The notes below the pieces were generated by a model. That model did no database searches, was not told where the DNA came from, and saw only the letters and a program-made list of their open reading frames with translations. Shown here piece by piece: positions 1 to 12,384 of a stretch of 64,000 nucleotides of DNA. Location: assembly GCA_024704765.1 (NCBI GenBank), contig JAKMXF010000332.1, positions 1,171,080 to 1,235,079 of the forward strand, written 5' to 3'. Source of the stretch: Oopsacas minuta. Lineage: Eukaryota; Porifera; Hexactinellida; Lyssacinosida; Leucopsacidae. Position 1 is the stretch's first letter. Each line of letters begins with the position of its first letter. A program made the translations under genes and the position numbers.

Positions 1-296
1 GATAAGCTTCCTTTTCTTGGCACTAAAGAGTAAAACGAAGAATTAGATTGTATGTATATAGAAATTTTAATTTATCAAGAATATGATTTTAAACAATACA
101 TATCTCAAGTAACCGTACAAAGTATTTCTAGACATGGTCATCAACTCGCTATAATCATATAACAAACTGTAATGAACAAAGTACTTGTTGATGTTTAACA
201 GTAAACTGTTCTGTCCTTCGAAGACTGCCAGCAATTGCAAGGTCCACTGCATCTTGAACTGTAAACTATATACGTATAATATAATTACTGAGTTAC

Positions 297-1738
297 CAAG
301 CACAGGCAAATTTAAGGAGGGGGTAAATTGGGACGAGTTCATTGCAATCGAATGAACAATCTTATTTGTAGACCAAATATTTATTGAAATTCCTTTATAA
401 TTGAAAGACTTGTTTTCAACGGCTAAATACGTAGGATAACCCATCATACTAAATTAATATTGCGACCGAGCGAATGGTTCATTGATGATAAATATATACC
501 TTTGTAATCTTTGAATTCATTAATATCATTTTCTAAATTGATAACTATTCCAACCTTCTCTAGTTTAAGCTTCTCCTCTTCATTGAATTTGAAACCATAG
601 TCACAAAATTCCTTTTCAGGATACATATTTAAAGGTAAATTGATGCCATGGCAGAGCTGATGGTTGTAAATTGCTATTTGGCTTTCATCTAGATTGAATG
701 GTATTGCTCCTGTTGATATCGTGTTATATTCAAACTTTTTTTGTGTATTTGATCCAGTATTTTCGAGAATATTATGGAGTCTAGAATGTTGTTTGCACTT
801 TGAAGAACAAGGACAACATAACCACCTATCATTATTTAATTGGAAGTTGTGAAAAGTATCATCTGTCAACAGAAAGATATCGTTAGGACTTGGGAAATAA
901 CATATTATGTCTTCTAGAATGTTTGCTTCACAAACTTGCAAACAATCATTTTGTGAACAGAGTTCAAATGCTTGATAATGAGAACAAGTATCACTATAAC
1001 AATTTGCGCATAGATTGCTGCTTGTTTCAATTATGATTCTCCTTTTGTTTAGTACAACGGTTCCTTGAAATACATAATGTTTAGTTTTGGTAGTGAGAAT
1101 AGTAAATGTACAGTAGACTCCGATTAATAGGGTCACTTGGGACCAGGCCATTTGACCCGATTAACCGAAATAAATGTGTTGGGCCCTACGAACCGGAGCA
1201 GAGAGACAAACATGCAAACAGACAACAATAATAGTGATAATAACGTATATTTACCTTGTGAGTGATCATAATCTGCAATTATAACATATTCACTATCCTC
1301 TAACTTATATATGTGAGACTTCAATATCAATAGTTTTACATACTGGTCAATTATAGGCATTTCTACTTGTTTCATTTCTGGTTCTGAGAAGCAATCAGGT
1401 TGACACTGACTATGCGAAAATTATATTGAATCAACAAGTAACTAAAGTTTGCTTGAAAGCATAAGGAATTAAGAATATAATTATCACCTGGTTTTGACCA
1501 TGTTGGTACATCTGATTCTATCAATTTAAATGATCCACCTTCTGATAGGCACACTTTATCGGTGTCTAATGTGATGAAGCTGATATCTTCTTTCTCCGAA
1601 ATTTTTCGCTTTTGTGTATGTATTATCAGATCCAGTTTGTGAAGTTACCTTTTCAGCCATTTCCAAAATGAAATTATCTAACAAATGGTATAAACTTATA
1701 TATCTACTTCTATCATTATAAATGCACCAGTATTCCAA
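297..1738 (-). CDS. Cysteine-rich multi-exon gene, 3' part off the window's left edge
   Basis: A spliced gene can be read right to left. Exon candidates are about 1667-1738, about 1489-1626, 1255-1383, 500-1063 and about 297-422; coding may continue left to about 67. The donor at 1488 joins the acceptor after TTGCTTCTCAG (exon from 1383), 1254 joins 1063, and 499 joins 422, all GT-AG and all phase 1. A phase-0 intron of only about 40 nt is possible near 1627-1666. The protein has two cysteine clusters in the 500-1063 exon (pattern C-x2-C-x4-C-x-H, later CCPC followed by KCKQH). These loosely resemble the CxC clusters found with KDZ transposase-like and HMGXB3-like proteins, but I do not recognise the gene. 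The true start is not visible. A pogo-like MITE end lies in the intron near 1114-1160. Splicing coherence argues for a live gene rather than a shadow. Confidence 0.5.
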
Positions 1739-1954
1739 TTACCACTTCTCGTAATGTAGTTTCGAAACTTATCTAATCACATTCGATTCAGCAGTTTGGG
1801 TAACTATGGTTGAAATGATAACGCATATCTATAAATATGACTTACCAATAATCCTAATGTAGCGGATGTGCTACTCAAATACAGCGCATGCGCTACTCAC
1901 TTTTAAATACCTCAAATAACAACAATTTTCACACGTAAGGAAGCAAATTCATCC

Positions 1955-2135
1955 CAAAATACGAATCGACAATTGAATGAGTTTTACATATACACTAACC
2001 GGACTAAAGCACCACCGGCACAAAACTAAATATACAACTCTAAATCCTGGAAATACGACGAATATTTGAATATTCCTACGATGATATACCTGAAAGTAGT
2101 AGCGTAGCCAAACCCGGGTATCAGCCTTGAGCCGG
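1955..2135. repeat. Fragment of the long inverted-repeat element family (arm)
   Basis: This stretch matches the terminal arm of the element at 34371-35245: shared wording includes ACTAAATATACAACT, TCCTGGAAATA and ATATACCTGAAAG. Only an arm is present. The rest of 1740-2430 holds no gene that I can support; an old pogo-like MITE remnant (CCCCGATTATCC near 2225, GATAATCTAGGCTGTACTG near 2281) lies between. Confidence 0.5.
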
Positions 2136-2431
2136 GGTTTATCTAGCATTTCTAGTGTGTCACTATTTTACGGGTTTACAATTTTTAAGGCAGCCTGACA
2201 AGGATAAACACAATATAGTGCAACCCCGATTATCCAAACTACCAGCGACTGGACAAAGGTGTTCGTAAAACTGAAAGTTTAGATAATCTAGGCTGTACTG
2301 TATATTCGGGAACAGCAAGTCTGGACAGAACCCTCATTTTATATGCTTAACACATCTTATTAGTATGTTATTACTCAACCAATACATTAACACATATATT
2401 CGGGTGATACTACTTTCGGAGTGAGAACTAA

Positions 2432-3337
2432 CCAACGGATTATACCTTATTCATCGACTCGACTTCTTCTCTTTTGGCATCACACGGTGGCGCCCAGAAA
2501 CCCACTCATGAAAAGGGGACGTTAATTGGTGAAGAGCGTCTCAAATCATTACTCAATTCTAAAGCTATTGTTGTCGGCGAATCTGAATCAATTATTAATG
2601 AAGATGAGGATCACGATCCTAGAGCCTCAAGTCACGATATTAAACCTCCTCCGAGTAAAGTCTTAAGGACTTCATTACTGGCGCAATACCCCTGACTTTT
2701 TTACAAGGAGATAGGTATTTCTGTAAGAATTATTCAGTTAATACTAAGCTTCTTATAACACTTACCAATGATGTGCTTTTCGTTAACTGCGGTGTGGCTA
2801 GGAATAAGCAGCCTGGCAGAAAGCAGGCAAGCAATGTACTTCTACAATTCACATGCAAAGCATGGATTTGGAAAAATCATGAGTGGGGCGTCTCAGTCAA
2901 TAGTTGATCAGCTAACCAACAGAGCTCTTTACAATGCCAAAACGAGAGAAAAGGATGCTGAAACTTTCGTAAAAAAGTACATGAAGGTTGCTTTGTCCTT
3001 GTTTGTAGAAGAAATCTCCCACACAACGAAGTTTGAGAAAGTACTTGATTTAATATGTTCGATGGAGTCTGATATGTGCCATTTTGCCAAGACCAGAGAC
3101 AAAATGCTACTTACTAGAATTGGGGGAGATGACAAAAGAAATTCGTTGACCATAGGACATTTGCAACAACTCATGAGAATTAGCCAGCAAGGCCCTGAGC
3201 TACCAGCAATCAGTAACATTACCTGGCCTTTTGCTTTATGTGAAACTGGGAGTTGGAATAATCAAGAATTTCTAATCAATCGATTTATTGACAAAGTTTA
3301 TCGCAAATTGTTAGATAGTCCAAGACGTATAGTCTGA
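2432..3337 (+). CDS. Unrecognised protein, last two exons
   Basis: Two open segments join through one intron. The first exon is open from about 2432 and ends at 2654 (A|GTAAAG). The second starts at 2802 after GTGTGGCTAG and runs to a TGA at 3335-3337. Both ends are phase 1, so the frame is kept and the intron is 147 nt. The encoded segment is roughly 240 residues. It has an acidic serine-rich stretch (GESESIINEDEDHD) followed by a mostly helical, lysine-rich region and a C-terminal part with NNQEFLINRFIDKVYRKLL. There is no ATG in frame before 2474, so the start must lie in an upstream exon. I do not recognise the family. It could be a host gene or part of an old domesticated element. Confidence 0.4.
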
Positions 3338-3879
3338 ATTTTGTCTCTAGCAACTCTTAGCAAACTATACTATTTTCTATACTCAGTATATTGACCAGTA
3401 TAATTAATTCTTAGTGATAATTTGTATTTATACCCACTGGCACCATTATACAGCCTGCACCTTGGGTTCTGATTAGTTGGCGAACTGGTACCTAAATAAA
3501 CCCCTGGCCTTGAGTTATTCTTGCTCAGCTTACGAAATGTCATGCACCTATCAATGGTTGTCCCCTGGTCCCCCAGTCCGTGCTATAGATTGTGATTTAT
3601 AGAGGAATTGATAATAATTTACTCATGTGTGGGACATTTGACATTTGGACTTGTAAATATAATCACTAATTTTGTCAACTATAGTAGTCTAGTTCCATAA
3701 GTATTCAAACTGTGCTTTGACAAACATTAACTTAGTAGCAACTGCCACACTAGACTGAGAAACGGTCACAGAGTATTCTTTTTTCTCAAAACTTTAGCCC
3801 TACAAACACTTAGATCCCTTAGATCTTGGACCATGGAAGCTGGCCCCGCGCATCACAAAAGATTTGGCTACGCCACGCC

Positions 3880-4360
3880 TGAAAGAACTATTTGGCTATG
3901 TTAGTTAACATTGTCCTGACTAAATCGATGAATATTTTTCTCATTAGATATTCTATAGGTACACTTTGTTCATTAAATAGATAATGAGCTAATTACATAT
4001 TCAATTCCAAATTACACTAAATTCTAATGAGATTGAACAATTCTGATAACTTATTTTATTCTACGGGTGTATTTGGCCCAGAATGACAATTTTGAATTGT
4101 TTAGAACAAATGGTGTTGACTTAATAGCTTCCATATCTAGCAGAAGTGGCACATATCAAATATGTTTGGGCCACTTGGTTTGTAAATAAATTTTGGCACA
4201 AACATGTTAAAGTCAGATAAGAGAATTTTTCAATGATCCTCATACTGTATTCCATTCTGGTGCCAATATTCTAGTGATATGCCACTTCTTCCCCTTGTGG
4301 CACGAATAAAAAATACATTTTTGTCAATTAGGTTTGCTCTCATACCAAAAGGTACAATAA
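3880..4360 (+). repeat. Partial copy of the long inverted-repeat element
   Basis: The left arm and the central part match 34460-34900 in the same order: AACATTGTCCTGACTAAATC, the AGAAGTGGCACATATCAAAT segment and the GGTGCCAATATTCTAGTGAT segment. The right arm is missing. The flanks (3340-3880 and 4360-4820) show no gene; a TA dinucleotide run lies at 4491-4504. Confidence 0.6.
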
Positions 4361-5765
4361 CAAGCCTCTCCAGCAGACACATACCTACCCTATAAATACT
4401 CGGAATTTCATTCACTAACTCAGATGGAGCAGCATGTAAACTCTCGCCACCTTGACCAAATTCAATAATAGCTCTGCTATAACCTTTACCTATATATATA
4501 TATATTTCTAAAGATAAGTAACTGCAGTCATTGTAGAGCAAATCTTGACGTTATTATGAGCATTATACTTAAGCAATAGGACAGAACTGTATGGTATTAT
4601 CCACCTGTCAGTAATACTCGCCCACATTAACAGCACGGCCGTCGTCACGACGAAGATATACAGGGTACCCGTCCTCAATAGTTGTAATAACTGGTGAAAG
4701 TGGCTATGGAAATTTTTTAGAGCACCTTCCGCCACATTAACAAGGTGCCGTGGACTAACCATCGGGTGGTATAAATAGTACTCGTGGTGACATTTCCCTT
4801 CCCATTTTTGTGAGTGTATTATCTAGATCAGTGGTTCTCAAACTAGGGTACGCCAGCGCTTTTCCTGGGAGTACACCGGTGTTTCACCTAATGATATCAA
4901 TTCTGTAATAATCATATACAAATATTTCGAGTTCCACTCCATCATGTCAACAGACCCAGCACATAGAAAGTAATTTCATGCCAAATAATTAAAATCTATC
5001 AGTTGCAATGGTTTCATCACTAATTATAAGTTATTACCTTTGAATATATATTGTTTGAGGTTATGCTAATTAAGGATTCCAATGTCCGTACATATGTGTC
5101 AACTCATATTGATTTGAATATCACACCCACCCGTGTATCGTATTGTTCTGATAAAATGGAATTGGAAGAGTATTTCTTTGAGACCCTGACTTTATTACCA
5201 AATTCATATGGAATCTGCTAAGAAACGGAAATATTATGAAGATTATATCAAATATGGATTTACATCCATACTTAAAGAAGGACTAGAACTACCACAATAT
5301 GTGATATGTTATAAGGTGCTATCTGAGGGCTACATGAACCAAGCTTTCTAAAACGTCATTTAAGCGGGTGCCACCCAATTCTTGCATATAAGGATGTAGA
5401 TTTCTTCATGCACCAAGAGGTAGGAGTAAAGCGAATCCTTCTAGGTCACAGAGGACAATTCAGTCAACAGACTCAAGCAGGTCTTGGTGCCTCGTACATG
5501 GTGGCTTAGCGAATCGCTCAAGATAAGAAACCATAAACGATTGCAGAAAATCTTATACTCCCCTGTAGCAAGGACATCGTGCACGGCATTTTGGGGGATA
5601 GCGCCGAAAAGAAACTCGCCTCTCTGCCCCTCTCGAACGACACAATTAAGCGCCGAATTACAGATATGGCAAATGACGTTGAGCAGCAGGTAGTTTCTGA
5701 GATTTTGGGAGCCCCGTTGAACAAGTTTTCAATTCAGCTTGATGAGTCAACGGACGTTTCTAGTA

Positions 5766-7098
5766 CGGGTGTTCAATAAGTTCTGATCACTACCCCCAAA
5801 AGTATCCAAAAGTATGTTGTACACAAACAATCAGTGTTTAATTTTTCGAAATACTCCCCACCATTATTTATACAGCGTTGAAGACGCTCCAACTATTGTA
5901 CAAAAATATTTTTATAGTCTTCCGGCGGTATCCGTTTGAGATACTGGAAAATCGCCGATCCCAGTTCTGCGCTGTTGCTTAAATGACGACCAGAGAGGTA
6001 TTCCTTAAGCTTAGGGAAAAGATAGAAATCACATGGAGCTAGATCTGGGCTGTAGGGTGGATGTTCAAGCTCAATCATCCCCATCCTTAAGATTTTTTCT
6101 TTGGCTTGCTTGGTTTAGTGAGGACGGGCATTATCATGAAATAATCTCAACCCTTTGGCACCAGTCCATTTTCTCCTCTTCGACAAGCTTTCTTCCACTG
6201 CACCAAGACAATTACTAGTGTAGAAGCTTCCAGTAACAGTTTGTCCCTTTGGAATAATCACCTGGGCCACTGGGCCATGTGCATCAAAAAATATGCAATA
6301 CATGATCCTCGATGATCTGAAATCTGGACACGGTATCATCGGAGGGTCCGACTGCTTTCCTATCCACACCATATTTGCCTGTTTGGAAAAAGGTGTGTTA
6401 TACTGAACCCATGTCTCATCGCCAGTCACTATCTCAAATAATCTTCCAGGTCACATTCTTTGTAGGATTTAAGGAGATTACGACAACATCTCACCCTTGT
6501 CTCTTTCTGGGCCTTTGTGAGTAAATGTGGGACCCATCTGGCACCAACCTTCGTCAACTTGAGCTGTGATCTTAAAATGTGGTTTACACTTCCCATCGAG
6601 ATGCCAACACTATTAGAAAGTTCCCTGATAGTTATATGTGGGTCTAGGCCTATCAGTTTCTTGATAGCGCACGATTTAATGGGAGATGCAGCCGTAATTG
6701 GTGCTCCAGGCCGAGGGTCATCTTCAATAGACTTTCTTCCCAGCCTGAAACGCTGAGCCCCTCTTCTGACTCCTGCATAAGACAGAGCACCTTTCGTAGT
6801 ATAGACTTGAACCAAATGAAGATGTATCTCGTGTGCAGATTTCCCGAGGAGAGTACGAATCTTGACATAAGCTCTTTGCTCGATTTTAGAACTCTTGCCA
6901 AGTGATGTCATAAAGGTATAGTATAAAAAACACCTGTTATAAAATTTGATATAACTTGTTGAGTTTTTAAGCGATAATGAAAAAATCAATACTAGCTTGT
7001 AGACAGAGGATTAAGTATTCATATTCAAATATGAATATATTATTGTTGTGTTGTAAATCCCCACAGTAACACAGTTATCAGAATTTATTGAACGCCCG
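5766..7098 (-). mobile_element. Mariner transposon inserted in the hAT element
   Basis: The ends are inverted repeats (CGGGTGTTCAATAAGTTCTG on the left, CAGAATTTATTGAACGCCCG on the right) bounded by TA at 5764-5765 and 7099-7100. The length is 1333 bp, usual for mariner. The insertion lies in the hAT transposase coding sequence just after the DESTDVSS codons, so it is younger than the hAT copy. Confidence 0.94.
5893..6908 (-). pseudogene. Mariner transposase pseudogene, D34D
   Basis: Reading from the ATG at 6908, it has a helix-turn-helix N-terminal half with an LGRKSIEDDPRPGAP linker and the WVPHLL variant of the conserved mariner WVPHEL motif. It continues with TGDETW (first catalytic D), HDNARPH (second D) and YSPDLAPCDFYLFPKL (third D). 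The second and third catalytic aspartates are separated by 34 positions, counting a stop codon, which defines DD34D mariner. A frameshift with stops near 6430 and a TAA just after HDNARPH near 6112 disable it. The enzyme would have cut and pasted the element at TA sites. Confidence 0.92.
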
Positions 7099-9231
7099 TA
7101 GTAGATGTGCACAACTACTGGTATTTGCACGGTACCTCAAAGACGGGGACTTCAAGAAAGAGTTCCTATTTTTCCATTGCTTGGAACACAACTACAAAAG
7201 GAAATGTCTTCCAGCAGGTGTCTGATTACTTTGATAGGACGGGACTATCCTGGAAGAATGTTTCTGCTTGCACAACAGATGGTGCTCCTGCTATGCTTGG
7301 AATTCATTCGGGATTTCGAGCTCGGGTAAAGACAGTGAATCCCGTTTCGAAACACAATCATTGTATGATACGCCGATACGCTTTTGCGGTTAAAACACTT
7401 CCATCCGATCTAAAACTTGTTCTTGATGATGTTGTCACCATGGTCAATTTTATCAAGTCCAGTGCTCTGAATGCACATGCGTCCCACCTATTGTGCCAAT
7501 AATTAGATACTGACTATCAGAATTTGCTGTTCTATACTGAAGTTCGTTGGCTCTCATGATGGAACATGCTCTATCAAGTATATTCACAGATAAACCAATT
7601 GCTTGAATTCTTTGAACGAGATGGGAAAGAGAAGTCAAATCTATTCCTCGGCAAACTCTCAGACAAAGAATGGCTGAAAAACTCGCCTACTTAAGTGATA
7701 TCTTCTCGCGAATCAACTTGCTCAACAAGTCCCTCCAAGAACGGTTTACAACCGTGATTGATTGTGTGGATAAGATTCCGGCATTTATTATGAAGTTAGA
7801 ACTATGGGAAGCTAATTTAAGCGTAGGAAAGTTCGACTTTTTGAAAGCCTCTCAGCAACTCTTGGAGAAGAGGGTACTACAGATCAGAGTATAGGTGCTC
7901 TGTAAAGGCTCATCTCTCAGCATTGCGAAATGAATTTCAAACTTCCCGGATCTGAGAGATCTGAACATAAAAATGATTCTAAATCCATTTAGATTCGATG
8001 TAAGTTATATACCCGACAGAGTCCAAGAGGAATTTGTTGAATTAGTCAATCATTCAATGACCGAGATCAATTTGAAACACTCGCACTCATAAAGTTCTGG
8101 TGTGAAATGAGCTTGATATATCCCACGTGGCTGATAGAGCAGTAAGAACTTTGTTGATGTTTCCCAGTACTTACCTTCATGAGCAAGGATTTTCAGCACT
8201 ATTACGAATTAAAAACAATTTTCGAGCGCGGTTGTCTGTGGTATCTGATCTCCGTCTGGCCCTTTCAAAAACGGTGCTACAAATTGATAGCCTGATACAT
8301 AACATGTAAGTACATCCTTCCCACTAATTAATTATGTACTTTATTTATATTGATAGATTAAAAAACAATTTTATTTTTGACAACAGGGTAAAAGGGATTG
8401 TAAACCTATTGTTTATAATGCAGGCCATTTTAGAGGGCACATCACACACAAGGTCCTGCTTGTGGGGCACGCAATGAGAAAAAGTTTGATAACCACTGAT
8501 CTAGATGTATATACAGAGTCTTATTATAGAAATGCTATTTGAAGTTAGTAGACTATTCTACTAAGTTCAATTCAGTAACTAATTTAACTCACTTCCGTCC
8601 ATCTTAGTATCATGAAAAATAGGGAAAGAATAGTATCATAATATATTCTCAATCCTAAATAATGGTAGTTTTCCAACACCGTAATGTACACTTCCATATA
8701 TAATGGAATAATTCATGAATGGCGATTTGAAACAATGTGTATTGTTTAGTTTATTTTATTAGAACGTGGATTATTTATCTGAGTAGATCAATATTTGTAG
8801 AAAGATATAGGAGAATTCTTCTATGGTATTAATAATGAGAGAATGATGGATGTCTTCGGCGAGACATACGAATTGACGATAGGTTCTATGACTAAATGAA
8901 TCATCCTCAAATACATACTACGTACAATGAATAGTAAAAGTTATTTTTGAAATTTTAAGAAAATTCCAAAAATGAAACTAGTAAATCTATTAATTCATAT
9001 ATTATAAGAGGTGATAAATATAATGCTACGCCAATAGATCTAAGCTGAAGAAAATATACCAAGAGCTAAGAACAATTTAAATGATTTTCTTCATAGAAAA
9101 CGAAATGATTTCTACTGATAGTCACATCAATTTATCATATCGACAAACCACAGTTATCAAAGAGAGATAATCTTAATTAATATCACATTTTCTTCGAGGA
9201 AATTGTTTCGAGTTATTATAGCAGCAAAGCG

Positions 9232-9302
9232 ATGAAGAAGAGGCATACAGGTTCAGATACTGATGAAGAAATGAGATGCCGAGAAGATCTCATTAATGGT
9301 AA
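9232..9302 (+). CDS. Possible first coding exon, unknown gene
   Basis: An ATG in reasonable context (AAAGCGATGAAG) opens about 23 codons of a charged peptide (MKKRHTGSDTDEEM at its start). It runs straight into a good donor, ATTAATG|GTAAGTGG, at about 9300. No matching downstream exon was recognised, so this may be chance. The surrounding 8507-11920 stretch otherwise shows no gene. Confidence 0.2.
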
Positions 9303-10114
9303 GTGGACATTGTATTTATATAGCTATACTAACACTCGTCCCCAATACTCAGTCAGGAAAATTTACCTTTCTATTTCTCATTTAGAGTTAGCCTGTTTGG
9401 AAAATAGAACAATGGAATGCAATGTATAGTTGCAGACTAAATTTCTCTTCCATTACATACATATAAAACATTCTAAGAAACCAATACACTCATTGGACCT
9501 TCTCTAATTCGTTTCCACCCAATATAACTACAGTCTACTACGAAATCCGAGTTGACAAATGTTTTGATTCATGAGGTGATGCAGTGGGACACACAAAATT
9601 ACTCTATTTTAACTCTTTTGGTAGCAACCAACCCCTGGAGGGCTAAATTGCCTGACAACCCTCACAGTTATGCAATTATGCTGTAGAAGGTATTTGATAA
9701 TCTTTCCTTTGTGTGCTTAAATATTATATGTGTGTATTTGAAGATTATATAGCAAAGGAGTCATCAAAGGATTATGTACTGAGGTATACAACTTTAGTAT
9801 CAATCCGTTTATGCTCGTCAATAGATGGAATTTACAATTGACTATCCGGATTGTAGTGGTAATTACTTAATATGACGTTTCACAAGTACGAATACTTTCT
9901 TTGGAATGCCTTTTCATCATATGTTGAAATATCTATTGATATTAGGAATTCATACTATCATACTGACAATAATTGTATCATATAGTGATGTTTGTGTGTA
10001 TTATATCAAATAAAAGTTTTTTATCTGGAAATCTACAATTTGAAAACTGCTAGGAAATTGTGTCATTTTATGACGTAAAAAGATGCAGAAATCTCAGCCA
10101 GGCCGTCATCATTT

Positions 10115-10147
10115 TCAATCTGAGAGAGCTTCGCCCTCTCAGATTGA
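10115..10147. repeat. Perfect 12-bp hairpin
   Basis: TCAATCTGAGAG and its exact reverse complement CTCTCAGATTGA are separated by nine bases (AGCTTCGCC). It lies in gene-free DNA. It could be the terminal hairpin of a small transposon relic, but no element border was found. Confidence 0.6.
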
Positions 10148-10593
10148 TGGAAATTATTCGCAAAAGTAACTCTTGTAGCGAATTTATTCGAGAAAGTCCT
10201 GTTTGAATAAAATAACAAAGAGCATTGAAATCCACGCATTTAGCAATTTAGAAACAAAATTAATATCAATTTGTAATTTTACGTAAAAATCAAATTGCTG
10301 AAATCTCTTCCAGTATTCCCTTGTTTGAAGGCAATTTAGTCAACAGGTTTTTCGTTTTCAAATAATGTTGGATTATGTATATTATTTTACCTCTATAATT
10401 TGGCAACATCCCATCCTCAAAATGTGCCCTAAACACAGCGAGTGACCCTCTTTCAACTCCACTTGGCCTTGGAGTCCTAGTAATTGCTCAACATAAATCT
10501 ATATGGTCATTAAATACGCATTTATTCAAAAGTGTTTAGTTGAGCTATCATAAAATTTCCCTGTACATAGGGCATTTTACGATCCTTATTTAA

Positions 10594-10625
10594 CCGATCT
10601 AGATCCCGATCCCGATCCCGATCCT
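10594..10625. repeat. Short GATCCC microsatellite-like run
   Basis: The unit GATCCC repeats about four times and degenerates into further GATC-rich sequence to about 10740. Nothing else is seen in 10150-11900 apart from scattered CCCGGGAT-type repeats near 11175 and 11750. Confidence 0.6.
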
Positions 10626-11920
10626 GGCTGAAATTATGATCGGCGTTTCAGATTCAGATCCAGATCCTAAATACTAACAGGATTTACGATCAGATTACTA
10701 TCCAATTTACGATCCTCAAATTGAGGATCCATCCTCGAAATACAGTTGAATCAGTCAACTCCGCATAATCGGGACACATCGGTTCAGCCCTTTTGTATAT
10801 ATATTCCATAATAGCATGGATATTAATAGTTACTCCATTACCAAGTATTTATGGTGTACACTGAACTTAAAATGAATTCTTGATACTCCTTATTATAAAG
10901 TTTCATCAATTTATAGGTCTGATGAATATTTAGCTAAAATATGAATATGATATATTATTGACCCATAGATATTTATGAGAAACATTTACCTGTGATTACG
11001 TCATAGTTAAATTTACAGATATGATAGGGAAAAGTTGATATTTTGGGAATCTACAGTGTCGATTTCCTACATATGACAACTACATTTATGATGCTTAGTT
11101 TTCATGTTAAGCCTATTTCTCCATAAATACCATTTTGGACATTGTAAGGTTATTAATCCGAACAGTTCCAATCCCGGGATTCCTGGATTAGGCAAACTTA
11201 AATCCCGGTCACACATTACAATGCAAATATTATTATTATCCAATATTTTAGGTTATTGATTGTACACTAAGTCTAAACAATAGATAAGATATTGTATTAA
11301 ATAGATTTTATGCAACTTTTGTAATTTATTCAAATATTCCGGACAGCGTAGCATATGTAAAAGAAATTATTTTATATTCAAGCAACTGGTTTTGGTATGT
11401 TATATTAATAAACACATAAAAGCATGCGCGGTCGGCTTCAACTTTCTACAGTTGCAAACAGTGGTTTGTGAACTTTTGATAGTAATAAATCAATAATATC
11501 CTTTCATTTTCTAAGTCAAATTCTCCCAGCATATTTTGTATCAAATTCAAACCTGTTTCAGGAGAAACTTTGTTCCTTATTCGTTTTAGCCCTAGGTCCC
11601 CAAATTCCCATTGTCGGAAATGTTGATGTCTGGATATCGTATATTTGAACTGAGGGCCATTGGGAAAATATTACAGATTTAGGCTAGCTTTGGTAATAAT
11701 ATACTTGTACATAGATTAATTAGATTTGTAAATATACATAGTCATTCGGGATCCCGGGATAAAAACCCTAAATTTGTCACACTATTTTCTGCACCATTTA
11801 GGATGTACCTAATATCAATAGTTGGATGCAAGTATTTCTCGCTAGGCCTTTTTGCTAGAATGACTAGACTAAGTCTATCAAAATTAATTGATACATATAC
11901 TCCAAATTATTTCAATAATC

Positions 11921-12298
11921 TTAACTCAAACAATATATTCCATTCGATAAGCTCAACTCTTTTGATTTAACTTTGGTTTCAAGGAGAAGTTCTAATCTCT
12001 TAATTGACAAATATGTGACGTCATTTGAAGAGCATCCTTGAGATAAATTGAGCAGAGAATGTAGTCTGTCTAATTCCATAGAATTAGCTGAAAGTAGGCC
12101 TTTGATGTAAATCCAAGATGATTCAATGGCATCGGGTTTCAAACTGCTCTCTATTTCTGAATCTTCCACTGAATCCAAAGAGGTAAATTGATTACTACTG
12201 CTCCCGAGAGCAGGGGTGAACACATCATTTTCTATTTCTGCAATAATTCCTTGCAACATCCAGTAGTTTAACTTCTTACGGACACGAGAGATCGGAAC
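11921..12298 (-). CDS. ANAPC2: ANAPC2 (APC/C subunit 2), last exon
   Basis: A terminal exon reads from an acceptor (TTGAATAG|G at 12299-12300) to a TAA at 11921-11923, about 125 codons. Its start (VPISRVRKKLNYWMLQG) and its end (SWIYIKGLLSANSMELDRLH, then LELLLETKVKSKELSLSNG) line up with the cullin-homology tail and C-terminal winged-helix (WHB) domain of animal ANAPC2. In vertebrates the same stretch has the pattern LLRRRM..WLQQGVLRE and W.YIQ.ML..L..LSLDRI. An acidic, serine-rich linker joins the two parts, also as in the family. ANAPC2 is the cullin-like scaffold of the anaphase-promoting ubiquitin ligase; the WHB binds E2 enzyme. No upstream exons were found within the window, so they lie further right (with other genes in the intron) or this is a relocated fragment. 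Confidence 0.8.
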   Translation of the reverse strand, partial: VPISRVRKKLNYWMLQGIIAEIENDVFTPALGSSSNQFTSLDSVEDSEIESSLKPDAIESSWIYIKGLLSANSMELDRLHSLLNLSQGCSSNDVTYLSIKRLELLLETKVKSKELSLSNGIYCLS

Positions 12299-12384
12299 CT
12301 ATTCAAGTATAAGTGAATTAATCAGGATCGGCGCCACGGTTGCCATGGAATGAAATTTTGATTCCTATACCCATCCCATTCCCC

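Larger units (their letters stand above)
5208..8309 (+). pseudogene. hAT transposase pseudogene (ZBED5/FAM200-like)
   Basis: The ATG at 5208 starts a typical N-terminus (MESAKKRKYYEDYIKYGF). The first part breaks down after about 45 codons. The catalytic core is visible as KFSIQLDESTDVSS at 5727-5762. The frame then crosses the mariner insertion and resumes at 7101. Further downstream are ACTTDGAPAMLG near 7270 and the C-terminal dimerisation block FPSTYLHEQGFSAL near 8160. The order matches hAT transposases of the Buster group. Several stops and frameshifts (for example near 7200, 7503 and 7695), plus the mariner, make it non-functional. A defective, old copy; the function is inferred from family resemblance. 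Confidence 0.9.
4829..8498 (+). mobile_element. hAT transposon (ZBED/Buster-like) with a nested mariner
   Basis: The left end reads CAGTGGTTCTCAAACT and the right end is its near-perfect inverse (AGTTTGATAACCACTG). Both are flanked by the same 8-bp palindromic target duplication ATCTAGAT (4821-4828 and 8499-8506). The 8-bp duplication and CAGTG-type ends are hallmarks of the hAT superfamily. Without the internal mariner the element would be about 2.3 kb. Confidence 0.93.

Noticed and set aside
6517-6756. Plus-strand frame across the first mariner
   Set aside because: Antisense shadow of the mariner transposase.
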